DNA from: Leptolyngbya sp. PLA1
GTDB taxonomy: Bacteria; Planctomycetota; Phycisphaerae; Phycisphaerales; UBA1924
Reading direction: 5' to 3'
Assembly: GCA_021405315.1 (NCBI GenBank)
Contig: QWIH01000004.1
Location: 1-64,000 of the forward strand
Length of the DNA stretch: 64,000 nucleotides
Positions 33,562-44,360 of this stretch are shown here, in pieces (within the stretch, counting starts at the first letter, position 1; each line of letters starts with the position of its first letter). The position numbers and the translations under genes were made by a program. The notes under the pieces were generated by a model. That model did no database searches. It had not been told where the DNA came from and was given only the letters and a program-made list of their open reading frames with translations.

Positions 33562-34662
33562 TCAGGGCAGCATCGGGCCGACCTGTGGGACCACTTCTGG
33601 GTTATCGGAAGTAACAGGCCGCTTCCTGGCGCGGGGGCGGGCTTCCTCCTCCCCGTACGCCTCGATAATGCGCTGGACCAGGCTGTGACGGACCACATCC
33701 GATCGGTCGAACGTCACGAACTCCACGCCGGGAGTCTTCCCGAGTCGCCTTGCGGCATCGATGAGCCCGCTATCGCCCGGGTCCGGCAGGTCGGTTTGCG
33801 TGATATCCCCGGTCACGACCATCTTGGACCCGTGGCCCAGGCGCGTCAGGAACATCTTCATCTGCCCGCGGGTGGTGTTCTGTGCCTCGTCGAGGATGAT
33901 GACCGAGTTGTTCAGCGTGCGCCCGCGCATGAAGGCCAGGGGCGAGACTTCGACCACGTCCGTTTCCAGGAAACGCTGCACCGTCCCGACGTCCATCATG
34001 TCCGCGAGCGCATCAAAGAGCGGCCTCAGGTAGGGGTTCACCTTCTGCCGAAGGTCGCCCGGCAGAAAGCCGAGCTTCTCTCCGGCCTCGACCGCGGGCC
34101 GGGTCAGCACGACGCGCTTGATGCGGCCGGTCTTCAGAAGGTGCACCGCCGCGGCGACCGCCAGATATGTCTTGCCCGTTCCCGCCGGCCCGATGCCGAA
34201 GACCAGGTCATTCTCGCGGATCGCGGCGAGATACCGCTCCTGATTCGGGGTCTTTGGCCTCACGGGACGGCCCGCGGCGTAGACGCTCAGCCGCCCGTCC
34301 CAATCCTCGACCGTCTCGCCAGGCAGGGCTTCGGCGCCCCCCTCGCGGACCGCCTGCGCCTCGTCCGCGATGAGATCCAGCACCGTTCGGCGGTCCGGTG
34401 GCGCACCCCGCCGACCCAACTCGGCCAGCGTTTCGAGGACGTTTCGCGCCACGACCACCGCGTCCGGCTTCCCGCCGATGACGACCTTCCCCTCGCGGGA
34501 GGTCACATGGACCCCCAACGCCTCCCGCAGCATCTTGAGGTTGCGCTCCGAGGCACCGAGCACCGCGAGCCGCTGAGCCCCGGCGGGAACTTTGACCGAG
34601 ATTTCCAACAGGGCTCTCCGGGACGGCCTGGGGACGTGCCCCCTGTGACCGACCGGTATCAT
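33562..34662 (-). CDS. PhoH-like ATPase
   Basis: This 366-residue cytoplasmic protein has an N-terminal KH-like domain and a P-loop ATPase domain. Walker A is GPAGTGKTYLAV near 156, Walker B is SVIILDEAQN, and VTGDITQTDLP is the family sensor motif. PhoH-like proteins are linked to RNA metabolism and ribosome maturation, often next to a PgpH-type gene and ybeY. The start is uncertain: ATG 34662 is used, while GTG 34698 and TTG 34608 are alternatives. ybeY is not in the next position. Confidence 0.85.
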   Translation of the reverse strand: MIPVGHRGHVPRPSRRALLEISVKVPAGAQRLAVLGASERNLKMLREALGVHVTSREGKVVIGGKPDAVVVARNVLETLAELGRRGAPPDRRTVLDLIADEAQAVREGGAEALPGETVEDWDGRLSVYAAGRPVRPKTPNQERYLAAIRENDLVFGIGPAGTGKTYLAVAAAVHLLKTGRIKRVVLTRPAVEAGEKLGFLPGDLRQKVNPYLRPLFDALADMMDVGTVQRFLETDVVEVSPLAFMRGRTLNNSVIILDEAQNTTRGQMKMFLTRLGHGSKMVVTGDITQTDLPDPGDSGLIDAARRLGKTPGVEFVTFDRSDVVRHSLVQRIIEAYGEEEARPRARKRPVTSDNPEVVPQVGPMLP

Positions 34663-34700
34663 AAGGGGCGCGTCCGCGCGGGACGCCGCCCACGACACAA

Positions 34701-35159
34701 ATGCCGATCAAAATCCAAACCACCATGACTCTGTGTGCTCTCCTGTTCTTCGGGGTCGCCGGGTGTTCGTTGGACAACCGCAGCCGCTCTTCCGGTGTGC
34801 CGTCCGAAGGCACAACCCTCGTTTTTTCAGGGGATTGGAACGACGTAGAGGCGTCGGTGCAACACGCGGCCGGGGCCTTGGAAATGGCCGTTGTTGCGGG
34901 GGCAGGCTTTGGCCTGGAGCCTGCCGAGGTCGTGGGTGTTCCGACGAAGCGTTGCCGCTTCGAGTTGGTCACGGGCGGCGACGAGCCCGTACTGGTCCGC
35001 TGCTGGGCAATGGAAACGGGCGACCCGCGCGAGATCGAGGTGTTCGCACGAGTGGGTGAGTTCGGCGACGCGCCGCGCGAGCGGCGGCTGCTCGAGCTGA
35101 TCGGCGAGAGGCTCGGCGAGCTGCGGGGCCGCGAGTGGGCGCCGATCGGTCGCAGATGA
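34701..35159 (+). CDS. small lipoprotein of unknown function
   Basis: This 152-residue protein has a lipoprotein signal ending VAGC, with Cys at residue 22. The mature part holds WNDVEASVQHAAGALEMAVV and a C-terminal helix (RLLELIGERLGELRG). No domain is recognised. It is divergent from the PhoH-like gene, and TATCAT at 34657-34662 may be its -10. rnr starts 32 bp downstream. Confidence 0.65.
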   Translation: MPIKIQTTMTLCALLFFGVAGCSLDNRSRSSGVPSEGTTLVFSGDWNDVEASVQHAAGALEMAVVAGAGFGLEPAEVVGVPTKRCRFELVTGGDEPVLVRCWAMETGDPREIEVFARVGEFGDAPRERRLLELIGERLGELRGREWAPIGRR

Positions 35160-35180
35160 GGGCCTGGGCGGACGGGTTCC

Positions 35181-35186
35181 TACCCT
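35181..35186 (+). promoter_or_regulatory. TACCCT -10-like hexamer, leaderless type
   Basis: TACCCT lies 5 nt before the ATG of rnr at 35192, inside the 32-bp gap after the small lipoprotein gene. No Shine-Dalgarno sequence is present. Confidence 0.45.
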
Positions 35187-35191
35187 GACCC

Positions 35192-37657
35192 ATGACCAGC
35201 CGCCTGCAGCGCCGCATTCTGGACCACGTGAAGCACGAGTCGTACACCCCGCGGCGGGTGGCGGAGATCGCCGACGATCTGGGCATCGAGGGGGAGGAAC
35301 GAGACACGCTGGCCGGGGTCGTCCGCGAGCTGGCCGAGGCCGGCGTGCTGGAAGTTTCGGGCGGCGGCTCCGTGGCGCTGCCCTCGCTGGCGGGCCGGGG
35401 CGGCGTGACGACGGGCAGGTTCCGCCGCAACCTCCGGGGCTTCGGCTTCGTGACGCCCGATGAGCCTGTGCGGGAGCGGTCGATCTTCATTCCCGCGGAC
35501 TCGGTGGGCGATGCGCTCACGGGCGACCGCGTAAGAGTGAAGTTCGGGCGCGACCGGCGCAACGAGGGGCAGTTCGCCGGCGCCATCGTTGAGGTGCTGG
35601 AGCGGAGCAAGAGCACCTACACCGGCACGCTCCAGAAGCGGGGCGGGCAGTGGGTCGTGGCACCCGACGGCAAGCAGGTCACGACCCCCATCGTGGTCCG
35701 CGACGCCGAATCCAAGAACGCCAAGGAGGGGGACAAGGTCGTCGTCGAGCTGACCATCTGGCCCGAGGGCGACATGCTCGGCGAGGGCGTCATCACCCGC
35801 GTGCTGGGCGACGCGGGCCGCCCGGACGTGGAGACGCAGGCCGTCATCGCGGCGTACGACCTGCCGGGCGAGTTTCCGGAATCGTGCGTGGATCAGGCTC
35901 GCGAGGCGGCGGGCCGGTTCGAGGCGGAAATCGCCGCCTACACCGCGCACGGGCCGACGGCACTCGACAACCGGCTTGACCTCACCGACGACTTCATCAT
36001 CACGATCGACCCCCCCGACGCGAAGGACTACGACGACGCGATCTCGATCCGCAAGACCGACAGCGTGGGGCTGGAGTCCCACGAACCCGGCTGGGAGGTC
36101 GGCGTGCACATCGCGGACGTGGCCCACTTCATCAAGCGGGGCAGCCCGCTGGACATCGAGGCGGCGGACCGATCGAACTCCTGCTACCTGCCCCGGCTCG
36201 TGATCCCGATGCTCCCCGAGGTGCTGAGCAACGGCATCTGTTCGCTGCAGGAGGGCGTTCCCCGGTACTGCAAGTCGGCGTTCATGACCTACGACAGCCG
36301 GGGCCAGATCCGGGGAGAAGGCGTCACCCAGACGCTCATCCGGTCTTCGAAGCGACTGACGTATCTCGAAGCGCAGGCGCTGATCGATGGCGATCTGAAC
36401 CTCGCCCGCAAGCACGCCAAGACGCCGCCTCGCTATACCGACGAACTGATCGACACGCTGCGCGAAATGAACGCGTGCGCGCGGGCCATCCAGGGCCGGC
36501 GCGACCGCGCCGGCATGATCGTGCTGGATCTGCCCGAGGTCGTGCTGATCTACGACGCGAACGGGCACGTGGTGGACGCGGAGCGCGAGGACGATGCCTT
36601 CACGCACAAGCTCATCGAGATGTTCATGGTCGAGGCGAACGAAGTCGTCGCCCGCCTATTCGAGGACCTGAACGTGCCCCTTCTCCGGCGCATCCACCCG
36701 GACCCGGTGCCCGGCGACGTCGAAGGCATGAGGAAGGTCGCCATGGTCGCCGGCTTCCGCGTGCCCAAGAACCCTACCCGGGAGGAACTCCAGGGCCTGC
36801 TCAAGGCCACGCACGGCACGCCCGCGGCCCGCGCCGTGCATCTCGCCGTGCTCCGAACGCTCAGCAAGGCCGAGTACAGCCCCGCCGCGATCGGGCACTT
36901 CGCCCTCGCCAGCGAGGCGTACGCCCACTTCACCAGCCCCATCCGCCGCTACGCCGACCTCACCGTGCACCGGGCCATCGCGGAGTACCTCGGCCTGACG
37001 GAGAATGGACGCAAGCGCCCCAAGAGCGACCGCGAGCGGCGGGAGCTCGGCTCCGCACTCCGTGATTCTCGCGACTGCCTGTCCGAGGAAGAACTGACCG
37101 AGATCGGACGCCACGCCTCGCGCCGAGAGGTAAACGCCGAAGCCGCGGAGAAGGAACTCCGCAACTTCCTCGTGCTCCAACTGCTCTCGACGCACGTGGG
37201 CGAGAGCTACAAGGGTGTCGTGACGGGCATCAACCCTCGGGGCATCTTCGTGCAGCTCGACAAGTACCTCGCCGATGGGTTCGTCAAAGCCGAGGACCTG
37301 CCCGGCGACGTCACCCGCGACAACCTCACCCCGATCTGGCGCATCGACGCCCGCAGCGGGGCGCTCGTCGACCAGCGCTCCGGGCGCAGTTTCAACTTCG
37401 GCGACCTCGTCACGGTGCGCATCGCCAACGTTGATCTCGCCAAGAGGCAACTCGACCTGACGATCGACGACTCCGCAGGCCGGGCCGTGGGCAAGGCGAA
37501 GAAGGCGGGTCCACCCGGTCCCGTCGGGGGCGGGTTCGCCGGCAAGGGCGCGGGCTTCGGGAACTTTGACCGCCCCAGCAAGACGGGCTCACAGAAACGC
37601 TCCCAGCGGAGCAAGAGCCGCGACCAGCAGAAGACACACCACCGGCGCGACCGCTAG
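35192..37657 (+). CDS. rnr: ribonuclease R
   Basis: This 821-residue 3'-5' exoribonuclease degrades structured RNA. In order it has an N-terminal winged helix (about 1-60), cold-shock domains (about 70-230), the RNB catalytic domain with DPPDAKDYDDAIS near 272, an S1 domain starting near 670 (YKGVVTGINPRGIFVQL) and a Lys/Arg/Gly-rich basic tail. The Asp cluster in the RNB motif binds the two catalytic metals. Confidence 0.95.
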   Translation: MTSRLQRRILDHVKHESYTPRRVAEIADDLGIEGEERDTLAGVVRELAEAGVLEVSGGGSVALPSLAGRGGVTTGRFRRNLRGFGFVTPDEPVRERSIFIPADSVGDALTGDRVRVKFGRDRRNEGQFAGAIVEVLERSKSTYTGTLQKRGGQWVVAPDGKQVTTPIVVRDAESKNAKEGDKVVVELTIWPEGDMLGEGVITRVLGDAGRPDVETQAVIAAYDLPGEFPESCVDQAREAAGRFEAEIAAYTAHGPTALDNRLDLTDDFIITIDPPDAKDYDDAISIRKTDSVGLESHEPGWEVGVHIADVAHFIKRGSPLDIEAADRSNSCYLPRLVIPMLPEVLSNGICSLQEGVPRYCKSAFMTYDSRGQIRGEGVTQTLIRSSKRLTYLEAQALIDGDLNLARKHAKTPPRYTDELIDTLREMNACARAIQGRRDRAGMIVLDLPEVVLIYDANGHVVDAEREDDAFTHKLIEMFMVEANEVVARLFEDLNVPLLRRIHPDPVPGDVEGMRKVAMVAGFRVPKNPTREELQGLLKATHGTPAARAVHLAVLRTLSKAEYSPAAIGHFALASEAYAHFTSPIRRYADLTVHRAIAEYLGLTENGRKRPKSDRERRELGSALRDSRDCLSEEELTEIGRHASRREVNAEAAEKELRNFLVLQLLSTHVGESYKGVVTGINPRGIFVQLDKYLADGFVKAEDLPGDVTRDNLTPIWRIDARSGALVDQRSGRSFNFGDLVTVRIANVDLAKRQLDLTIDDSAGRAVGKAKKAGPPGPVGGGFAGKGAGFGNFDRPSKTGSQKRSQRSKSRDQQKTHHRRDR

Positions 37658-37663
37658 AAAACA

Positions 37664-37705
37664 AGAGACGGTCGGCCGGGCTTTCACCCGACGGCGACCG
37701 TCTCT
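37664..37705 (-). terminator. terminator hairpin between convergent rnr and the 213-residue unknown gene
   Basis: An 11-bp stem (37664-37674 with 37695-37705, core GAGACGGTCG) encloses a second small CGGG/CCCG stem. On the minus strand it is followed by TGTTTTCT, so it should best stop the minus-strand gene. It may also act on the rnr transcript. Confidence 0.6.
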
Positions 37706-37727
37706 CTCGGCTGGAGATCGGGGCCTC

Positions 37728-38369
37728 TCAGGTCCCGAGTTTGTCGATCCGGTACTTCATGAACGGCGGGGACTTGATCCCGGTCACGACCTGCCAGAAC
37801 GGTTCTTCCCCGGAGGCCGCGAACCAGCGGCGGAACTGCCCGCGCGTGTCGTCGTAGTAGATATCCAGCATCGGCGAGCCGACGAAGACCGCCCGGGTGA
37901 GGAGCAGCATGTCGTCGCTCACATACTCCGCTTCCGCGGCCACGCCCGCGATGGCGTCGACAACCTGCCCGAACAGCACGTGGTCCTTGCGGAGCAGCAC
38001 GTCGGCGTCGTGCCAGATGAAGAAGCGGTACTTGGTCTCCGGGCGGCCCCGGAATCCGCACCGGGATCGCATGAGAGAGACCGCGCCTCTCGGGCCGTGC
38101 AGCCGCCGCTCCAGGGGCGGTCCGGCGATGGCCCGCTCCAACTGGGCGCAGAACGTCTCCATATCGGTGATGAACTGGCCGTAGAAGACACAGACTTCCG
38201 TGTCGTGCTGGCTGCCCAAGAACTGGGCGAGGCTCACGGCGAACTGGGTGCGTCTTGCGGGCACTTCGGACCAGGCCACCAGGTGGCGTTCGTCCAGAAG
38301 TTGCGTGACGTCGGCCTGCCAGTCAGCGACCAGCAGCGGTACTTCGGTATGTCGAGAGAGCGCACTCAT
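37728..38369 (-). CDS. hypothetical protein, 213 residues
   Basis: I do not recognise this family. The protein is soluble, with LVADWQADVTQLLDERHLVAWSE-like N-terminal helices, VCVFYGQFITDMETFCAQLE in the middle and FFIWHDADVLLRKDHVLFG followed by a DDMLLLTRAVFVG segment. The alternating hydrophobic strands and helices could be an alpha/beta nucleotide-binding fold, but no P-loop is seen. A terminator follows its stop codon, which supports it as a real gene. Confidence 0.6.
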   Translation of the reverse strand: MSALSRHTEVPLLVADWQADVTQLLDERHLVAWSEVPARRTQFAVSLAQFLGSQHDTEVCVFYGQFITDMETFCAQLERAIAGPPLERRLHGPRGAVSLMRSRCGFRGRPETKYRFFIWHDADVLLRKDHVLFGQVVDAIAGVAAEAEYVSDDMLLLTRAVFVGSPMLDIYYDDTRGQFRRWFAASGEEPFWQVVTGIKSPPFMKYRIDKLGT

Positions 38370-38706
38370 AGTCCTACGCCAGCGGTTACGCAACCGGCCG
38401 TGCACCACCTCCCGACCCCACGCGAGCGTCCTGCGCGGAGTCTCCCCAGGTTGTTCACGATCCCCACGGGCCCACACAGGCCACGGTGGCACTCCCTTCC
38501 TCATCCGCCCTTCAACGCTCGGGCGGACCCCAGTGCTCCCGCGGGATCTGGCCTTTCGGCCGCCCCTGAATGTGCATCACGGCACAAAAGAAACAACCCG
38601 TTTCTGCGAATTACTTGGAACAGCCCTCCTTCTCGGCACCACCCGACCCGCCTCTCGCCCCGCGCCGGCTCCGCACGGCTGGTGCATGTTTGGGTTGGGC
38701 GTGCCC
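38370..38706. other. 337-bp non-coding region upstream of the phosphohexomutase gene
   Basis: Nothing clearly coding is seen. It contains a small hairpin (CGGTT-ACGC-AACCG at about 38384-38397) and one AT-richer patch near 38575-38615. It serves divergent genes on both sides. Confidence 0.4.
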
Positions 38707-38712
38707 TAGCCT
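38707..38712 (+). promoter_or_regulatory. TAGCCT -10-like hexamer, leaderless type
   Basis: TAGCCT is 5 nt before the ATG at 38718 of the phosphohexomutase gene. No Shine-Dalgarno sequence is present. Confidence 0.4.
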
Positions 38713-38717
38713 TGGGC

Positions 38718-40229
38718 ATGTCATCACTGATGCTCTCTGTGTCCGGATGTCGCGGCGTGCTCGGAGACTCCCTGACCCCCGAGGTCGCCGCCGGATTCGG
38801 GGGGGCGTTCGGCGCGTGGCTCCAGGAGCGGGCCGGGGAACGCCCTGTGCAGGTCGTTCTGGGCCGTGACGGACGGCGGGGGAGTGACATGGTCAGGTCC
38901 GCGGCGGTCGCGGGGCTGCTTGCCACCGGCTGCGACGTGGTCGACCTTGGCGTCGCAACAACACCGACCACCGCGGTCATGACCGACCACCTTGCGCGCA
39001 GCAGGCCCCAACCCGGAGCCCGGCCGGGTCTGGTCGCGGGGATGGAAATCACCGCGAGTCATAACCCCCAGCCCTGGTGCGGGCTGAAGTGCCTGGTCGC
39101 CGAGGGGGGCGAGCACGGCAGCGCCGCCTGCGCCCCGCCGGCCGACATTGCCTCGGCAATCATCGAACGCTTCCGGAACGGGCCCCGCACCCTCAAGTCC
39201 TGGTCGGGCCTGGGCACCCTCCGCACGGACGAGGCGGGAGCCGAGGAGCACGTCGACCGGGTCATGGAGGCGATGGAATCCGCGGGATTGTGCGAGTTTT
39301 CGTCCTCGCTCGGGCACGGGCTCAAGGTCGCCGCGGATTCGGTCAACGGGTCGGGGATCGAGGCCACCCGCCTCTGCCTCGAATCTCTGGGGTGCGACGA
39401 GATTCTCCACATCGGGGCGGAGGCGTCCGGTGTGTTTTCACATCCGCCCGAACCAACCGCGGAGAACCTCACGCTCCCGGGCGGCCTGTGCGATGCGGTG
39501 CGTGAGGGGGGGTGCGACGTGGGCTTCGCACAGGATCCGGACGCGGACCGCCTCGCGCTCATCGACGAGCGGGGGCGTTATGTCGGCGAGGAGTACACGC
39601 TGGTGCTGAGCGCCATGGCGCTGTTGGAGGGCATGCGCACCGCCGGAACCAGGACGGAGGGGGCCGTGCTCGTCACGAACCTCAGCACGTCGCGCATGCT
39701 GGACGACGTGGCCGCCCGGCACGGGGCCTCGGTCGTGCGCACCTCGGTCGGAGAGGCTCATGTCGTCGCCGCGATGAAGAGGCTTGCCGCCGAGGGGCGC
39801 ACCGTGGTGTGCGGGGGGGAGGGCAACGGCGGGATCATCTGGCCCCGCGTGGCCTACGTCCGCGACTCGCTCTCGGGCATGGCCCTCACGCTCCGCCTGC
39901 TCCAGGGCGACGGCACGCGGCGCACGCTGAGCAGCATCATTGACGGCATGCCTTCGTACGCGATCGTGAAGCGCAAGGTGGATCTGGCGGACCGCGCCGC
40001 CGCCACGGAGGCGGTCGAGAAGATCGCCCTCGCGTACCGCGGCCAGCGGGTCGACCGCCAGGATGGCGTCTGGGTCGACTTCACCAGCGGCCCGCTCGCC
40101 GGAAAGGCCTGGCTGCATGTCCGCGCGAGCAACACAGAGCCGATCATGAGGCTCATCGCCGAAGCCCCAAGCAGCCGGGACGCCGCCCGGCTGCTCGACG
40201 ATGCCGCCGGCATCATCGCCGGGACCTGA
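38718..40229 (+). CDS. alpha-D-phosphohexomutase (phosphoglucosamine/phosphomannomutase-like)
   Basis: This 503-residue enzyme moves phosphate between C1 and C6 of a hexose. All four family motifs are present: the phosphoserine loop ITASHNPQ (about 110-117), metal loop DPDADR near 273, sugar loop GEGNGG near 367 and phosphate-binding RASNTEP near 469. The common GEENGG loop reads GEGNGG here, leaving the sugar specificity (glucosamine, glucose or mannose) open. It is convergent with the PhnP-like gene. Confidence 0.85.
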   Translation: MSSLMLSVSGCRGVLGDSLTPEVAAGFGGAFGAWLQERAGERPVQVVLGRDGRRGSDMVRSAAVAGLLATGCDVVDLGVATTPTTAVMTDHLARSRPQPGARPGLVAGMEITASHNPQPWCGLKCLVAEGGEHGSAACAPPADIASAIIERFRNGPRTLKSWSGLGTLRTDEAGAEEHVDRVMEAMESAGLCEFSSSLGHGLKVAADSVNGSGIEATRLCLESLGCDEILHIGAEASGVFSHPPEPTAENLTLPGGLCDAVREGGCDVGFAQDPDADRLALIDERGRYVGEEYTLVLSAMALLEGMRTAGTRTEGAVLVTNLSTSRMLDDVAARHGASVVRTSVGEAHVVAAMKRLAAEGRTVVCGGEGNGGIIWPRVAYVRDSLSGMALTLRLLQGDGTRRTLSSIIDGMPSYAIVKRKVDLADRAAATEAVEKIALAYRGQRVDRQDGVWVDFTSGPLAGKAWLHVRASNTEPIMRLIAEAPSSRDAARLLDDAAGIIAGT

Positions 40230-40240
40230 GTCGCTTCCGA

Positions 40241-41113
40241 TCAGCCCAGCACCAGCCCGTCGTACGCCAGTCGCATCCCATCGGGCAGTTCGCGGTTGGT
40301 TGCTTCGTGGGCCAGGTCGTGCGACATGTGGATGAAGTATGTACGCTCCGCGCCCACGCGCCGGGCGATGGCAACGGCCTGGTCGAGTGTCAGGTGTGTG
40401 GGGTGGTGGCGATGGCGGAGCGCATCAAGCACGAGCGTCCGCAGGCCCGTCAGCCGCCCCCAGCTCTCCGGCGGGATGGCGCTCACGTCCGTGCAGTAGG
40501 CCAGCGGAAACGGGGGCTCGGGAACCCTCGCTTCCGGGTCCGGCTGCGGGGTGGCCATGGTCGCCGAGAGCTCCGGCCCCGCCTCCACTCGATACCCGAG
40601 CACGGGCAGCCTGCCGTGCAGCAGCGGGATCGGCGTGACCCGCATGCCAAAGAGGTCCAGGGGCGTTCCGGCGGCGATCTCCTGCCTCGTGATGCGCCGC
40701 GGCATGAGCGTGGCGACGAAGCTGTCGTTCACATTCTGATCGCGCGAGAAGATGTGCTCGTACACGCGCTCCAGCGAGTCCATGGTGTGGTCGTCGGCAT
40801 AGACCTCGATGGGCCCTCGCTGCACCGCGTTGAATCGCCGGGTCTCATCAAGCCCGAAGACGTGGTCAACGTGGTTGTGCGTGAAAAGGATGGCGTCGCA
40901 CCGCCTGACGCCGAACCGCAGCACCTGCTGGCGGAGGTCCGGGCCCGCGTCGATCAGAACCCCCCTGGGCCGGCCCTGCGGGTCGATGAACTGGATGCTG
41001 GCGGCGCAGCGCAGGCGCTGGTCGCGCGGGTCTGAACTCACACACGTCGCGCAGTCGCACCCGATGGCGGGGATGCCGGACGACGTGCCCGTGCCGAGGA
41101 AGGTGAAGCGCAC
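40241..41113 (-). CDS. MBL-fold metallo-hydrolase, PhnP-like
   Basis: This 290-residue metallo-beta-lactamase-fold hydrolase begins FTFLGTGTSSGIPAIGCDCATC, the PhnP-type start with a Cys cluster. The metal motif THNHVDHVFGLDE is near 78, and FIHMSHDL is near the end. PhnP cleaves cyclic phosphodiesters; the substrate here is unknown. The start is GTG at 41113. It lies 21 bp downstream of prkA on the same strand. Confidence 0.82.
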   Translation of the reverse strand: MRFTFLGTGTSSGIPAIGCDCATCVSSDPRDQRLRCAASIQFIDPQGRPRGVLIDAGPDLRQQVLRFGVRRCDAILFTHNHVDHVFGLDETRRFNAVQRGPIEVYADDHTMDSLERVYEHIFSRDQNVNDSFVATLMPRRITRQEIAAGTPLDLFGMRVTPIPLLHGRLPVLGYRVEAGPELSATMATPQPDPEARVPEPPFPLAYCTDVSAIPPESWGRLTGLRTLVLDALRHRHHPTHLTLDQAVAIARRVGAERTYFIHMSHDLAHEATNRELPDGMRLAYDGLVLG

Positions 41114-41118
41114 GCCGG

Positions 41119-41124
41119 AGGATA
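41119..41124 (-). promoter_or_regulatory. TATCCT -10-like hexamer, leaderless type
   Basis: Read on the minus strand, TATCCT ends 5 nt before the GTG at 41113. It sits in the 21-bp gap after the prkA stop codon. Confidence 0.4.
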
Positions 41125-41134
41125 GTCCGCCCCG

Positions 41135-43276
<2,142 letters not shown>

Positions 43277-43485
43277 GGCTCAGCACTCCCGTGCCCGAGG
43301 TACGTACGCCGACACACTTGTCAACGAATCGTCGCGCCCGCCGCCGAGGGGGCCCGGCCCCATCCTGCAATATCGGCCCGATGGCCCGTGCGGCTCAGGC
43401 GCGGCTGGAGATCTGGACATTCATGTATACGCCCGCCGGACCGGTGGGTTCCCCGGGCGGGCGGGGGGGTTTTATTGGGACGGCC

Positions 43486-44304
43486 TCATCGGTGAGCACC
43501 CAACCTCGCCAGGAGGGCCCGCTCGTCCCGGTGCACGTACAGCCGATTGATCGCCAGCCACCCCACAAACTCGTAGGGCTGACCCTTCATGTGGTTGGCC
43601 GCGCGGACATCCTTGCCTCGGGTCAGGTCCTCGATGACAACCACCCGCGGCCGCCACTTCTTGAGATCAAAGCCCTGCAGCAGCTCGAACTCCGCCCCTT
43701 CCACGTCGATGGTGGCGAAGTCGATGGGCCCGGAGTGGCCCAGCTTCGTCAGCTCCGCGTCGATGGTGGTGAGGGGCACGGACATGCGGGTTCGCTTGAA
43801 GTCCGTGCGGTCCAGTTCCGGTCTGTGCTGGGGTCGGTCGTGCGCGTAGGAGCACAGGTCCCACACATCGTCCTCAACCACGGTGAACTCAATGGTCGCG
43901 GGCCCGCCCGGTGCACTCGCCGCGCCGTGCACCACCCTGCTCGCCCCGCGCCGGGCCCTGCACAACTCGTACCGCTTCGGGATGGGCTCGATCAGCAGCC
44001 CCCGCCACCCGACGGCCTCAAAGGCGTACGAAGTGCTGTTGGTGTAGCCGTCGTAGGCCCCGACCTCGATGAAGAACCCCTCCGGCTGCCCGCCGAGAAG
44101 CTCCCAGAGCCACACATCCTCGCCATACTCGCTGCGGAACTCGACCGGGTAGCGGGGTGAACGCCCCGCAAGCGCCAACCTGTGGTGGGCATCGAGCGCG
44201 TGAACCGTGCGCTGCAGGCCCAGCAGGCCCCGCTCCATGCCCTCGACCTGCTGACGCAGCGCGTGGATCTGCGGCATGAGTTCCGTGACGCGAGGGTCGT
44301 GCAT
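43486..44304 (-). CDS. FkbM-family methyltransferase (third copy in the window)
   Basis: This 272-residue protein has an N-terminal coiled-coil-like helix (about 1-45), then the FkbM methyltransferase domain. The SAM motif is FFIEVGAYDGYTNSTSYAFE, and the family core is DFATIDVEGAEFELLQGFD near 198. It is more typical of FkbM proteins than the tandem pair at 15919-17349. It is divergent from the GH2 gene, with 56 bp between the starts. The substrate is unknown. Confidence 0.85.
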   Translation of the reverse strand: MHDPRVTELMPQIHALRQQVEGMERGLLGLQRTVHALDAHHRLALAGRSPRYPVEFRSEYGEDVWLWELLGGQPEGFFIEVGAYDGYTNSTSYAFEAVGWRGLLIEPIPKRYELCRARRGASRVVHGAASAPGGPATIEFTVVEDDVWDLCSYAHDRPQHRPELDRTDFKRTRMSVPLTTIDAELTKLGHSGPIDFATIDVEGAEFELLQGFDLKKWRPRVVVIEDLTRGKDVRAANHMKGQPYEFVGWLAINRLYVHRDERALLARLGAHR

Positions 44305-44310
44305 GGCGGG

Positions 44311-44316
44311 ATTCTA
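44311..44316 (-). promoter_or_regulatory. TAGAAT -10-like hexamer, leaderless type
   Basis: Read on the minus strand, TAGAAT ends 6 nt before the ATG at 44304. Confidence 0.5.
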
Positions 44317-44348
44317 CTCGACGACGCGCGTGCCACGTCCCGCTCGGC

Positions 44349-44354
44349 TAGCCT
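44349..44354 (+). promoter_or_regulatory. TAGCCT -10-like hexamer, leaderless type
   Basis: TAGCCT ends 6 nt before the ATG at 44361 of the GH2 gene. It shares a 56-bp intergenic region with the divergent hexamer of the FkbM gene. Confidence 0.4.
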
Positions 44355-44360
44355 CAGGCC

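Noticed and set aside
43277-43485. Possible small plus-strand gene ending at a GC stem followed by GGTTTTATT
   Set aside because: An 8-bp stem (CGCCCGCC/GGCGGGCG) with a T-rich tail exists near 43431-43480, but no plus-strand reading frame before it has convincing start signals or protein-like composition.
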